The notes: a model not told the origin generated them from the sequence alone. Positions 42,013 through 53,994 are shown, counted from the stretch's first letter. The stretch: 64,000 bases of DNA from Plasmodiophora brassicae (GCA_036867785.1 CP145424.1:310001-374000), one strand, 5' to 3'. Numbers and translations are program-made.

Positions 42013-42663
42013 CTATTGTAGTGAATAGGCTTGAAGAGCATCCGGTTGCCGTTTGTCATGGCGATCCTGCTTGCGCTGCTCGCGTACCAGCTTGGCGAGG
42101 GCGCGGCGTCGCTCGCGAAGCGCCTCGAGCTCCGCCTCGGAAGGGGCGCGTCGCGGCGCCACCGTTGGCCGGCCGTGCAGCGCCTCGAGATTCGCCTCCA
42201 GCGCCGCGACCTCGTCGACGAGCGCCCGCTTCCGATCGCTCTGCTGGCGGACGCGGTCGGCCAGGTCGCCGTGCGCCAGCCTCAGCTGACCGAGTTGCCG
42301 TCGCAGGTCGGTGACGTTCGCCTGGGCCGCATCCCGTCTCGCGGCGGCGTCCCGAACCGCGGCGACGGCCGCCTCGTGCTCGACGGTGACGCGTTCGGCT
42401 TCGCCCCGCAGCTGCGCCAGCGACGATTGCAACGCCTCGGCGTGGGGCAGTGGCGACGACGACGACGACGACGCGTACATCCGGATGGCGACCCGCTGAA
42501 CGGCGGGAGGCGCGCCCGCGTCCCGTTGCCGGTACGCGGGTCGCCGCGCCCTGCGCTCAGCAATCTGCCGGTCGAGCTCCGGCGTCGTCGACGCCGACAA
42601 CGCGAACCGGAACCTGGGCATCTCGTCAGCGATAGACCGCGCGCGGGGGGACAGGCCCGGCAT
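42013..42663 (-). CDS. Coiled-coil protein, unknown function
   Basis: 216 aa, single exon. The middle and C-terminus form a long heptad-bearing helix (ALQSSLAQLRGEAERVTVE, LRRQLGQLRLAHGDLADRV, LVDEVAALEANLEALHG, LEALRERRRALAKLVREQ). The N-terminus is Arg-rich. Its ATG overlaps the stop codon of the gene upstream (TAATG at 42661-42665), unusual for a eukaryote; an alternative in-frame ATG lies 14 codons further in (MPRFRF). It may instead be the 3' part of that gene joined by a splice I did not find. Confidence 0.55.
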   Translation of the reverse strand: MPGLSPRARSIADEMPRFRFALSASTTPELDRQIAERRARRPAYRQRDAGAPPAVQRVAIRMYASSSSSSPLPHAEALQSSLAQLRGEAERVTVEHEAAVAAVRDAAARRDAAQANVTDLRRQLGQLRLAHGDLADRVRQQSDRKRALVDEVAALEANLEALHGRPTVAPRRAPSEAELEALRERRRALAKLVREQRKQDRHDKRQPDALQAYSLQ

Positions 42664-43193
42664 TACAGGTGGCAGGTCGCGACCAGGGACGCCAGCGTCC
42701 GCGGGTCGTCAACGAGGAACGACGCGACGCGTCGCAGGACGGGGGCCGGCGCCGCCAGGTCCCATCGACCGCGACCACGAACCTGTCGCAGCAGTAACGG
42801 GCGGCACGTCCCGAACGGATGCCGCACGACGCGTCGGGCGCCCGACGCCAGGCGCTCCTCGAGCGTCGCCGCCCGCCGGGCCAGCGCCGCCCGGCTGGCT
42901 CGATCCTGGATGACGATGTGTGAGTACGAGCGACGCACGTGGCGAACGGGAACGACCTGCTCCAGGAGGGCCTCGACGCGCGACCTGTCGGCCCGGTGCG
43001 CGTCGACGTGGCGCGCGTGCCGCTCGGCGGTCAGGTCGCGCGCGATCAGCGCGTCGCGCAGCGCCTCGCGTCGCACGTCGCGCTCGACGGCCTCGCAGAG
43101 CCGCCCGACGACCGCCGCGACGTCGACGGCCAGCGCTGCGTCGGCGGCGCCGGCCACCAGACGCGACAGCTGCCCGGCCAGCATCAGCATCAT
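42663..43193 (-). CDS. Helical protein with C-terminal F-box-like motif
   Basis: 176 aa from MMLMLAGQLSRLVAG at 43193 (an upstream in-frame ATG at 43454 would extend it). Arg/Ala-rich helices, then RGRGRWDLAAPAPVLRRVAS and FLVDDPRTLASLVATCHL, which looks like the first part of an F-box (PxxxLxxVxxFLxxxxxLxxxxxTC). Stop overlaps the next ATG. An antisense 455-aa ORF covers both genes and is a composition artefact. Function uncertain; if the F-box is real, it would be an SCF ubiquitin-ligase adaptor. Confidence 0.45.
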   Translation of the reverse strand: MMLMLAGQLSRLVAGAADAALAVDVAAVVGRLCEAVERDVRREALRDALIARDLTAERHARHVDAHRADRSRVEALLEQVVPVRHVRRSYSHIVIQDRASRAALARRAATLEERLASGARRVVRHPFGTCRPLLLRQVRGRGRWDLAAPAPVLRRVASFLVDDPRTLASLVATCHL

Positions 43194-43463
43194 CGTCGTC
43201 GCCCCAGTTCGCGTCGGCGCTTCCCGCACACGGCCGCCGCGTTTGGCCCCCGCCCGCGTCGTGTCAACGCGAACGCCGTCGGGGCGCCTGACGGGAGCGA
43301 CGAGGTGGCGCGCGCTGGAGCGGGACGTTGGCGAGTTCTGCCAGCCCGCGACAGGATACAGTGGGGGTACCCGTGCCCGACCAGTGCACCTATATTGAAT
43401 AACGTGTGTTGGTTGATGACGCCGCCGTTCACAGCGCATTGCCCCCCCGGCCACACGGGAGCG

Positions 43464-46400
43464 TTATCGGGCGCGGCTCTTCTTGTAGATCTGCTCGGCC
43501 TGCAGGCGCACGTACGTCTTCGTCAGGCGGTCAACGGCGTCCTTTTGTCGGTTGAGACCCGCCGTGGCCTCCTCGAGGGCGGCCTGGGCGCGGACGAGCT
43601 CGTCGCTGGGCAGCACAGCGTCGGCCGCGGCGACGTCGTCCGATACGGTATTGACCTTCCTGGTGACCGTGATCAGGCGACTTTGCGTCCCGCTCGCGTC
43701 GTCGATATCGGGTAAGGCCAGCTGGGGCACCACGATCAACCCGAACGGGATTACTGATGGCACCGTGTCAGTCGCGCGAATCTGGACTGTGGGCAGCATT
43801 CGTATACTGGATAGGGCCGCAGCGGCGACGCCCTGCAGGATCAGGTACGTCGACCCGAGGATGACGTTCCGCATCGCGAAGAACAGGATGGCGCCGATGA
43901 CGAGGACGGCGGCGACGACCTGGAACGACTGCGTCGAGGAGGACACGACCGGCGCGAAGATCGCGTACAGATGGAAATTCGGGCCGATACTGGCCAGACG
44001 GATCACCAGATAGATGCCGGTCAGGAACGTCACGACGTTAACAACGGCCATGACGACGGTGAACGGGGACCCAGCCGCAATGGCGCACGTGTACTGATCG
44101 TTGTCGTGGAATCCGGCCTGTGCGATCCAGGCACCCGCAAGGGCGATGTTCAGTGCAGTGAACGCAACCGTCAGGAGCACCAGCGGCCGATCGCGAATCA
44201 CGACGACCTTCGTCGTTGTGAATATCTACCGGCGCTTCAGTGAACACAGGTACGATTCGTGTCGATGGCGGGGGGGCACGAACCATAACGAATCGGTAGA
44301 GTTTCACCAGGCACGGGACAGTGATCAGCGACAGGCCGCTGGCGGAAAGCAGGACTCGTGCCGCACAGACGCCGACGGTCTGGTCTCTCGACAGCAGGAC
44401 GAGTTCAACAGCGAACGCGATGGTCCCCAGGAGGGATAGGAACGTGAGCGGGAGCGACCCGAAGAACACGCGTCGCGTGCGGCGCCGTTTCAGCAGGCCC
44501 CCAACCGCATACACTGAGCGACACGTCGTCGTCAGGGGCAGCGTACCATCGTTCCGCACACGCCGACGTACATTGCATGAGGAGGGCGAGGATGCCGATG
44601 GCAGCGAACACGTCCTTGGTGCCCGACGAGATGTACTTTGCGTCGTAGTAGGCGATGCAGACTGGGTCAGACGCGTGCGTCGCACAGTAGACATGATAGC
44701 CTTGGTTCGACACGGACGCGTATGTGACCTGGACCTTCAGCGTGATCGTCGGGAAGCAGGGCCCCGACCCAATGTCCTGCCCGGACAGCGTCAGCTTCGC
44801 CCATGACGTCGAGGCATTGAACGCCAGCGATGGGCGGATCCCGAACTGGAACACGGATCAGAGGCGCGGTTCGGCAGGGAGCCGCCATGGGCTGGGCGCG
44901 CCCGCGCGCACCTGTACGAACGTCGACCGGCCCGCAGGCAGGAACCCATTGGACGGCTCGGCGACGGCGAACGGATCATCGACTTTGATTGCCCATGGCG
45001 CGGATAACAGGCCCCCGTTCGAGATCGTCAGGGTCAGGTTCGACAGCGCCGACGTGGACGCGTCGACGAAGAACACATCTTGGCTACGTAGCACGACACG
45101 CCCGTTCAGAACGGCCTGGACAGCCCGCTATGAGCACGCGCGATCGTACCTAAGCGTCGTGGACCAGATGGCGGCGCGTTCGATATCGGTAACGGGGACG
45201 AGCGACGTCAGCATGATGTCGCTGGATATCATGGACGTAATGGCGTAGTACTGCGTCGATTTCAACGTGACCATCGCTGTCGACGTGCTGTTGCCGGCGC
45301 TGCCCGATACCGTCGCCCACATACCGATGGTATCCGAGTTGCACCCGTGAACAAACGATGTCTCTGCACACCGTCACCGATCAGACATGACGACAGCAGC
45401 ATCATGGGCACACGCCCGACGAGACCGGTGAATATGCCGCTCGCGCGCTCCTGGAACAGGGTCGCGTTCCAATGGTCCCCACTGCAGTCGGGTGACACGG
45501 GACAGTACAGAAGGTCGAAGAGCTTCGGCGAACTGGCATACACCAGCGCAGACTGGCTGAGCGACGACACGAAGGACAGGGACCCGCGCGTGGGCAGGAA
45601 CATCGGCAGGCGAACCGAAATGTCGTCGAACGTCTCGTCGATCCACATCAGACCAATCAGGTCGTCACCGTACACCCTGGAGACATCGTCGGGTCAGGGC
45701 GCACACCCGATCGGCCGTCGGACCGGCCCGACGTACATCGGCAAGTAGGCTGATGTACAGGGCTTGAGGGTGATTGAATCCTGATACGGCGCGACGTACC
45801 CCACCTTGGTCAGGTCGCCTGGGTGCCGCGCCAGCACCAGGTACGTCAACGGGATGTCTGCGACCGAATCGTCATTGTAGCTGGCCTTGAAATCCGACGG
45901 GTACAACGACGGTGCATAGCGGAACATGTCGAAGGCGCTGGCTGTGAAATACATGGCCAGAATGCCGGGGTCCTGTTTCAGGCTGCGAGGAACACCACCA
46001 CAGTCAGCCGGATGCCAAACCGGAACGGGGCACCAGAGCGCGCGCGTCACCGACAAGGATGGCGTCAATAGCTCCATGGGCTTCGTGAAGTCCTGCAGGA
46101 AGTTACTGAAGGAGTTGTTGTATCGCCCAGGCTGCAGGCAGTAGATTGGACAGAACGTGCTGTTGTTCTGCGACTGCCACTGATGCACCTACAGGTTCAG
46201 GCGTCAGGTCAACCGCCAGGGGCGGTACAATCGTGTCGAACGGTGATGGGGTGGCTCAACGTCGCCGACGTCTGCGGGCAACCTGGGTACTTGTAAGCGC
46301 ATCGCCACGTGAGCGTGTCCGAGGCCGCCATGGTGCAATTGGCCGCCACGGCTGCCGAATACGACACCCATCCGATCCGGTCCTTGAGGTCGTGGACGCA

Positions 46401-46791
46401 GGTCGCGTTCAGGTCGAGGGCCGTCGAGAACTGCCGAATGAACATTTCCGATAGACGGTGCGGGTTCAGGTCCAGGTACTAGTGGTGGGCCATGACGGTT
46501 CACACGGAGGGGCGAGCAAGCCACCGGTGACGGGGACGTACGCTGGGCGGTGACGGGTACGTGTACGGCGACGGCGTGTCGTCCCGGACGTAATTCAGGC
46601 AGGCCTCAGCGAGCGCCGCCAGCATGTGCTCCTTCTTGACCAGCGTCGCCTGCATGCCCAGTGCCTCCGCCTGCACCTCCGCCCGCAGCTCGCCCACCGA
46701 GCACACGTCCAGGCTGGCCCGGGCAACGCGTCACCATTTGTCAGCACCCCAGCGAACGACGCGGTCAACCCGACCTGGTGGTGGCGGCCAT
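43464..46791 (-). CDS. Large seven-transmembrane receptor-like protein
   Basis: Multi-exon; firm junctions include MAATT|SLDVCSVGEL at the 5' end (intron before 46720), PSPPS|YLDLNPHRLSEMF, ALLMQ|LYAVGGLLKRRRT and KLYRFVM|IFTTTKVVV. A long region with many Asn-glycosylation sites and paired Cys precedes seven hydrophobic helices: VFAAIGILALL, LPLTFLSLLGTIAFAVELVL, VLLSASGLSLITVPCLV, PLVLLTVAFTALNIALAGAW, FTVVMAVVNVVTFLTGIYLV, FQVVAAVLVIGAILFFAM and YLILQGVAAAALS. A cytoplasmic coiled-coil tail follows (LVRAQAALEEATAGLNRQK). The layout suits a class C-type or orphan GPCR. The first exon gives no obvious signal peptide, so the true start may lie elsewhere. Internal junctions between 44.8 and 46.2 kb are approximate. 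Confidence 0.65.
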
Positions 46792-47145
46792 CGCGCCGCC
46801 CCGACCCCCGTTGATGAGTAGTACCACCGTGCCGGAAGGACCCTTCCGTTCGCAACGTCACACAGCATCCGTCACAGCGCGACAGCCGCTTCCGTGATGC
46901 CATTCCCGTCGTCGTGCGGGCGGCGTCCGAATCTCGTCCGTCATCACAGCCCACGTGGGCCACGCGCCGACGTCCGATCCCTGGTCCAGTCACTGCGACC
47001 ATTTTTGGCACGCGGGCTTGTCTCTGCCAGTCGACGGACGGGGGTGACCCGTCCGCACGCGGCACGCGGCACGACGACTGCCCCCGTCGCGTTGTGTAAC
47101 ACCGCCGCTGTCGCGGGTCCACGCGCTCATTTTGATTGTGGCACG

Positions 47146-48556
47146 ATGGCGTCGGCGCTGCTGTTCGCGGCTGCGGTCGTTGTCCTGGCGGGGTCGTCGA
47201 TGGCGGCGGGGACGCACTGGGCGCTGCTGGCGGCCGGGTCGGATGGGTACTGGAACTACCGGCACCAGGCGGACCTGTGCCACGCGTTCCAGCTGCTGAC
47301 CAAGGAGGGCGGGATCCCGGCGTCGAACGTTGTCACGATGTTCAAGGACGATGTCGCGTATGACGCTGAGAACCCGGTCAAGGGCGAGCTGATCAACAGG
47401 CCCGGTGGGCCGAACGTCTACGAAGGGGTCGTCAAGGACTACACGGGCGACACCGTCAACGCGAACAACTTCCTGCACGTTCTGAAAGGCGACGCAGACG
47501 CTGTCAAGACGATCGGATCGGGCCGCGTCGTTGAGTCGGGACCGGAAGATACACTCTTCATCGCGTACTTCGACCACGGCGCCACTGGCTTGGTGGGCAT
47601 GCCAGACGGCAGTTACCTGTACGGCTCCGACCTGGTCGATTCGCTCAAGGATATGTACGAGAACGGGAAGTTCAAGCGCGCCGTCATCTTCATCGAGGCC
47701 TGCGAGTCCGGGTCAATGGTACGGATGGGGTCGAATCGCGCGTGCCTCGATGGGGTGGGTTCAACGCGGAGCAGGTTGACGGAATTCTCCCCACCTACAT
47801 CGACGTGTTCGTGGCAACAGCCGCCGGCGACACGGAAAGCAGTTACGCCTACTACTTCGGTACGTGATCAGCACTGGCGGCTACCTATGTACGTAGGCGG
47901 GATGCTGAGCGACCATGTTGCCTACAGATGAAATCCGGCAAACGTATCTGGGTGATGAGTGGAGCATCCATTGGATGGAAGATGCCGACGCGAGCAACTT
48001 CGAGATGGTGACGATGAAGTCGCTGGTCAGTCGCGCCCGTCGCGAGACGACAATGAGCACCGCCCACGAGTTCGGCGACAAATCTCTGGAGACGATGACG
48101 CTGGCCGATTTCCTCGGGTACAGCCACCGACGACACCAAGTCCCCGCTCTTCCATCCACCTATCCTAATCAGCCTGAGCGCGTTGACTCGCGTGATGTCA
48201 AATTACATCTCCTGCAACGCCGTCTCGCCAACGGCCACGACTGTCAAGGCGCCCTGATAGAAGAGCTTCGCCACCGGGACGAATCCAAAACCCTGTTCCA
48301 GTGCCTGTCCAAACAAATGTCGGGCAGCGATGACTTGTTCCAGCTATCGCTGCCGTTGACGGATCGCGCCTGCCTGCGCCACGTTGTCGAAGGCGTTCGT
48401 CGCCCGTCCTGCTGCGGCGCGTTCTCCGACTACTCCCTGCAATTCGTCCGCAAGCTCGTCAACCTGTGCGAACGCGCCTACAGCCCCGGCGCGATCGTCA
48501 GCCACACCTGTGACCTGTGCCGTGCCTCGCCCATCACACCTTCGCCTCTCATTTAA
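47146..48556 (+). CDS. Legumain-like asparaginyl endopeptidase (C13)
   Basis: Model join(47146..47718,47775..47859,47928..48556), 428 aa, exact codon sum. Signal peptide MASALLFAAAVVVLAGSSMA, then THWALLAAGSDGYWNYRHQA (family start). Catalytic His in IAYFDHGATG and catalytic Cys in FIEACESGSM. VDGILPTYIDVFVATAAGDT and DEIRQTYLGDEWSIHWMEDA follow across the introns. The C-terminal ~200 residues form the Cys-containing prodomain (LRHVVEGVRRPSCCG, LVNLCERAYSPG). Length matches vacuolar legumains. Processes proteins after Asn in lysosome/vacuole or secreted. Catalytic residues intact. Confidence 0.93.
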
Positions 48557-48827
48557 CATCACGACTCAAGCTCCTCGTCGTTCTTTACCCAGTGTGAACG
48601 TCTTGCATCTGCAAGGGCAAACGTCTGCGATACGCGCTCGGTACCACGTGTTGACTCGCGTCGTTGCTGTACCGGGTGACGCCACTGGCATCTTCTGTTA
48701 CGAACTGTGTAGGCCACGTGAGTCACCGTGCAGATCTGTCGCACAGGGCAACGTATGTAGGATCTGGGCGCCCATACTTCTATTTGGTGGCGAATCCAGT
48801 TGAACCTTATTCAGGAGAGCGACCACC

Positions 48828-51082
48828 ATGGCCCGCACGATGCTAATATTCCTGGTCGGGCTGCTGGCCCTTGCGAGCGCCCAGGACGACCTCAGGCGGC
48901 TGATCGAGCTGCTCACCGAGCTGGAGGAGGAGGGCGAGAACCCGTTCTCCGCACAGTGGTCGGAATCGCAGGCGGAAGCGTCGTTCCCGTTGGTCACAGC
49001 GGTTCCATCGCCGGGATCCCAGCCGCCCGCTGCTTCGGCGCCCGCACCAGCTCCTGTGCCTGCTCCCGTGCCAGCTCCTGTGCCTGCTCCCGCGCCTGCT
49101 CCCGCTCCTGCAAACAGGCACCGCAGAACCAAGCGCCCAAAGCACAAGACGAAGAAGCCGGCCCCTGCACCAGCGCCCACTCCAGGCGTCACCAACCCGC
49201 AAGGTGGTCAGAAGCAGCCGGCTCCTGCTCCCGGCGCGACCAACCCACAAGGTGGTCCGAAGCAGCCGACTCCTGCTCCCGGCGCGACCAACCCGCAGCC
49301 GCAGCCAGCACCTACGCCAGCGCCCGCTCCCGGCGTCACCAACCCGCAAGGTGGACCGAAGCAGCCGGCGCCTACGCCAGCGCCCGCTGCTGGCAGCCAG
49401 CAGCGTCCGACTCCTGCGCCAACACCTGCTCCTGGGAACCAATCACCGACGCCCGCCCCCACGCGTGCACCGTCGCCCGGCTCACCGAACGCCAACGCAA
49501 CGTCCAGTGGCCCATCCGCCAATGCAACGATGACGCCAGCCCCCGCCAACGCTACGTCCAGTCGCCCGTCCGCCAATGCAACGATGACGCCAGCCCCCGC
49601 CAACGCTACGTCGACGCTTGCGAATGCGACCCAGCCGGCGAACGCGACATCGATCGCGAACGTGACGACGTTGGCGCCGGCGAACGCGACAAAGGCGAAC
49701 ACTACGAACACGACCAAGGCGGCGCTGGGCCCCCGTAAGGAGATCAACGCGCTAACGCCGGCCGAGTTGCAGGCGTTCCGCGACGCGATGCAGCGCATCA
49801 TGGACAACGGCACGTACGTGCAGATCGCGTCGGACCATGGCGTCCCGAACAGTTACTGCCCGCACGGGTCGTTCAAGTTCCTGACCTGGCACCGGCGGTT
49901 CCTGGCGCGCATGGAGACCGCGCTGGGCGTCCCGCTGCCCTACTGGGACTGGACCGCGGGCGGCATCCCGAAGGCGCTGGCCCAGGCCACGTACACCGAC
50001 GCCAACGGGCGAACCGTCAAGAACCCGCTGTACGCCGGCCCGAAATACGGTAAGAGCAGAGCGCGATCCATCATCGCAGACCAGGTCGCTGACTGGGACG
50101 AACGCGTGGTCAGGTGGCGGGTTGACGAGGCGGTCGACAGTGAAACCGTGGCCAGCGGCATCGCTGCTGTCGCAGGAAAGTCAGGCGATGGCCGCCGCCG
50201 ATTACGAGAGCATGCAGGAGTCGTTGGAGGGCGCGCACAACGACGTGCACGGTTCCGTTGGCGGCGACATGGGCGTTATCGACTGGAGCGCGTTCGACCC
50301 GATCTTCTGTACGTTGTTTGTGGCCGGGCGATGCCGCGCCGCGTTTGTCTCACTGCTGTTGGCGTTTGGCAGGGCTGAACCACATGAACGTCGACCGTGT
50401 CTGGTACCGGTGGCAGTTGAACAACTGGGACGCGCCGTACCCGGCGGAAGCGACCGGCCCGCTGTCCGATTCGCTGGGCACCTTCAAGGGCTCCGACATG
50501 GTCGCTGACGTCTCCGGATGGACACGAGGCGTGAACGCGTCACCGTCGCCGTCTTTCCAGGCCCTGGAGGCCGATGATGATGACGACGACGACGAGGACG
50601 ACGACGAAGCAGATGACGAGTGTGACAGCGAGCCGCGAAGGACGCTTGCGATGCCGCCAACAGTGGCACCGACGACCGCACCGATGTCGCACATGATGGG
50701 CAAGAACGGTGGACCCAGGGCGCCGATCAACGCGACGCGGCCGCTGGCGCCGTCGCAGGACCCGGCGACGATGACGACGTCGGAGCGCCCCGGGTACGTG
50801 CGCACCGACCACATGCTGGTCATCCTGAAGGACCTCAACTCGACGAGGGACCCGACCCGCATCGACACGTTCCTGAAGGGCAACCTGGTCGAGCGCACGT
50901 TCCTGTTCGGCATGGGCAACAGCGGCATGATGTTCCGGATGAACCGCTCGGTGGACATCACGCCGCACACCAGCGACCTGGCCGACGTGCGCAGCGCCAT
51001 CACATTCACGACGACGAACGAGCTCACGAACCAGACCGACACGACCCTGCTGCCGTTCGACGTCGTGCCGAAGCGGTTCTAA
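48828..51082 (+). CDS. Secreted tyrosinase with mucin-like Pro/Ala/Thr stalk
   Basis: Model join(48828..50049,50114..50308,50373..51082), 708 aa, exact codon sum, two 64-nt introns. Signal peptide MLIFLVGLLALASA. Residues ~60-300 are a low-complexity stalk: PAPV/PAPA runs, three to four GVTNPQGG/GATNPQGG units, and about a dozen NAT/NTT N-glycosylation sequons with an exactly repeated ~54-bp unit (49509-49608). CuA site: His in ASDHG, His in YCPHGS, His in FLTWHRRFLARME. CuB: HNDVHGSVGG (two His) and WLNHMNVDRVWYRW, where the third ligand His is kept but the preceding His is Asn. Typical LPYWDW and GLTRR segments. A poly-Asp loop follows (50565-50620). Expected to oxidise phenols, perhaps for melanin or wall cross-linking. 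Confidence 0.93.
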
Positions 51083-51105
51083 TCTATGAAGATCGGCAGA
51101 TGGCC

Positions 51106-52759
51106 TTATGTAGTCTGCATTGGGAGCGTATGGGCGCAGTTGATGACGAGGTCGACGATGCCCGACAGGCGGTTCATGTTGTGGCACAGGGCGACCTCGT
51201 CGCGGACGCGCCGGTCCAGCTTCCGGATCAGGGCGTCGACCACGGGCGACAACGCGACCGCATCGGCGTAGATGTCCAGGATGCAGGTGGCACATTCGGC
51301 GGCGATCGCCGTGAACCGTGGCTCGCCGATGCGCTCCAGGACGAACCTGACGACGGGCTCCAGCGACTCATCGTCGCGGCCGCTCAGCGCCGTTCGAAGC
51401 GCGTCCCGCGCGCTGAGTTCATCGAGGACGCTGTCGGGCCGAACGTTACTAATGGCGGAAGGTGGGCGACGCGTGGCACGATCGTTACCTGGCGACAAGG
51501 ACAGGGTTGGAAGTGGACAGGACGGACGTCAGCGCGTCGCTGAACTGGAACTTCTTCAGGAACACGTCATGCGGCTTGAGCTTCGTTCGTCGAGGGGCCG
51601 TGTCGACAACTCGGTATTCGTCCGGAGCGGGAACGTACGACGACCCTCGCATGAAGAAGCGATGGGTGCCGCCGTGCGGGGACGCCGCAACGCTCTTCGC
51701 TTCATCGGTAGGGACGGATCGCGTCCGGATCGACAGGGTCCCGTCCGCCATGCCGACGGCGACGACCGTGTTACATGGCGATACGCCCACAGCGACAATG
51801 GCGGCATTGAATTTCACAGAATGGGTCACCGTCATCGACTCCAGGTCGACAATCTGCCAAGAGCAGGGTCAGCACACGACACAAGGTCAACGGACGATAC
51901 TGCCAACCTTAAGGTGATGGTCCAGCGACCCAGAAAGCAAACGCGTTCCAGTACCGTCCAGACAAAGCGCTGTCACTGCCATCTGGTGGATCTCCAGATG
52001 CGCGACCACCTCGCCGGTCTCAATGCTAAGGATACGCAGGCCGTTGTGGGCGCCGACGGCAACGCGATCGTGCCCCGGAAGCAAGACGATGGCATCGCAG
52101 GGCGCACCTTGGTCCATCTGCAGGATGCATTCGCCGGAAGCGCCGTCCCAGACACGAACGGAATGGTCGTACGACGCGGAGATCCACTTGCCGTCCTTGG
52201 TCTGCACGAGACCACGAATGAAGTCAGTGTGCCCGCGCAGGACCTTGACGCAGGACGACGACGGGATGTCCCACAGGCGCATGGTGCCGTCGTCTGACGC
52301 CGACATCACACGGGCAGGGCACTGATTGTCGAATCGGACGACGCGAACAGCGTCATTGTGCCCTTTGAACATTCGCAGAACGCTCTTCGTGGCAAGGTCA
52401 AAGACCTTGACGATGCGATCGGCAGTGGAGGCCGCCAGAAGACCACCGTCCTGTCGGAACGCGACACAGTGGACGACATCCTTAAACCTCGACAACGTCT
52501 TCGACGGCGCCTGGTTCGATCCGGCATAGATCTGCACCCGCGCCGACGAGCAGATCGCTAGATCATGCGGGGCGACTTCCGAGAACGTTATCGATCCAAT
52601 CGCGGCGACGTGTTGAATCGACGACTGCTGTTTGAAGGACGCCCAGTACCGGTTCTCGGAGGTGGGCCTCGAATGACTTGTCGGGAACTGCATAACAGGC
52701 AGCTTACGAAACTGTGTCGAATCATCGTGGTGGAACGTGTCGCCTGTTGTCGAGGCCAT
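51106..52759 (-). CDS. UTP15: U3 snoRNP component UTP15 (WD40)
   Basis: Model complement(join(51106..51448,51489..51853,51908..52759)), 519 aa, exact codon sum and the usual UTP15 length. N-terminus RYWASFKQQSS, then WD40 repeats: ICSSARVQIYAG, LSRFKDVVHCVAFRQDG, GHNDAVRVVRFD, SASDDGTMRLWDIPSSSC, SASYDHSVRVWDGASGEC, LSGSLDHHLK joined across intron 1 to IVDLESMTVTHSVKF. The C-terminal UTP15 domain reads RDALRTALSGRDDESLEPVV and PVVDALIRKLDRRVRDEV. Acts in the t-UTP subcomplex of the small-subunit processome in the nucleolus. Confidence 0.92.
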
Positions 52760-52839
52760 CGTCGCCGCTGCCGGTCAGGAGCACTGCTGGTAGGCGAACT
52801 CCGCCACGGACTCCGCAGACACGGGGCAACTCCGTGGTA

Positions 52840-53760
52840 ATCGTCGCCGGTTCGTTGCCCCCTGCCGTCACCACCATCATCCAGTGGCAGAGTCCCGTTC
52901 CTGTCGCCGCGGAATGCTGACCTCCTGTCACTGTCGTTCCTGTGACGGCCAGCTCGTCGACAGGATTCGAATCTCCGGCCGAACCGCGACCCGCAGTGCG
53001 CTGCAGCCGGGTCTTCGTCCGACTGGGGGCTTCATTCTGCTATTGGTTACGTGCCGGGAAGGTCAACGCTCGTAATCTGGTCTGATACGCATCGATGCTG
53101 TCGCTCCTTACCGTGATGCTCGCGTTCGCGCCCATTGTCAAATCTGTCGACAGTGCGCCTACCAGCCCACTTCCACGATCACCGTCGTCGAGCGTTTCGT
53201 CGCTGACGCCCACCAACCAGCCGCTCCTGCACGCAGATCACAGCGCCGGGACCCTGATCCCAAGCATTCCGTCGTCGATGATCGTCATGTGGCCACATCC
53301 AACTAGCGCGACACCGACCCATGCATCGTCAGCGGCAACGTATAACACAGTAGGCAGTCTGTCGCCCTGGCCAACGGACGCCTCGTGTGACACGACATCG
53401 CCAACCGCCTGGTTCGGGACGCAACTACCTCTGCTTGATGTCCTGCTGGCGTTGATGTTCCTGGTGTCAGCGGTGCACTCTGTCGTGAATACTGCAAGCG
53501 GCGGCCCACGCCAAATGAAGTACAGGCTAACATCGGGAAGTGCAGAATCTGGTTGCTAATCTTGTCGCACAGATCGTCGGCGCCTCCGAAGGTCACCCGG
53601 CGAGCACGTATGGGTGATTCCGCAACGAGGAAGGCACAGCGAGGGGCCCGCAAGCAAGCCACCTGTCGACCACCCTGGCGACCGTAAATGTTCATAGGCG
53701 CCGTCGAAGGCGAGGAGAGTGTGCTCCAACAAGTTCAAAGCATTTGAATACACTTAATAA
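52840..53760 (+). repeat. Cassette repeat unit S, copy 1
   Basis: About 0.9 kb holding the small secreted Ser/Thr gene. Copies at 55565-56510 (direct) and 58940-59910 (inverted) are well above 90% identical over the gene and share 5' flank (CACCACCATCATCCAGTGG) and 3' flank (GGTCTAACCGTCGACGGGGC). Confidence 0.85.
53095..53559 (+). CDS. Small secreted/membrane Ser/Thr/Pro-rich protein, copy 1
   Basis: 154 aa. Signal peptide MLSLLTVMLAFAPIVKSVDS; Ser/Thr/Pro-rich middle (TSPLPRSPSSSVSSLTPTNQ); C-terminal hydrophobic helix LPLLDVLLALMFLVSAVHSV followed by a polar tail, so either a type I membrane protein or cleaved. Conserved in frame and length in three copies (154, 153, 154 aa), with mainly single-residue differences and one small indel. 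No family recognised. Confidence 0.6.
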   Translation: MLSLLTVMLAFAPIVKSVDSAPTSPLPRSPSSSVSSLTPTNQPLLHADHSAGTLIPSIPSSMIVMWPHPTSATPTHASSAATYNTVGSLSPWPTDASCDTTSPTAWFGTQLPLLDVLLALMFLVSAVHSVVNTASGGPRQMKYRLTSGSAESGC

Positions 53761-53994
53761 CACATGCATGTCATCATTCATGACTTTGGGAGGTCTAACC
53801 GTCGACGGGGCATGAACATAGCATAGGTAACCGAAAGCCTTAGGTATATGATCATAGCATTAGGCGCCGAACCGTGACGGGTAGAATCCGGAGAATTTCG
53901 TGAGAAACGCCGATCACGAGATCGCCCGGGATGAGAATTGCACGAAGGGTGGTGTATCGTACTTGACCTGATGTTCGTCTGACAGGCCGGACCC

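Noticed and set aside
42031-43398. 455-aa plus-strand ORF
   Set aside because: Covers two minus-strand genes in antisense; extreme Arg content, no motif.
52950-53010. tRNA B-box-like GATTCGAATC in all three S cassettes
   Set aside because: No matching A box, acceptor stem or anticodon arm could be folded around it on either strand.
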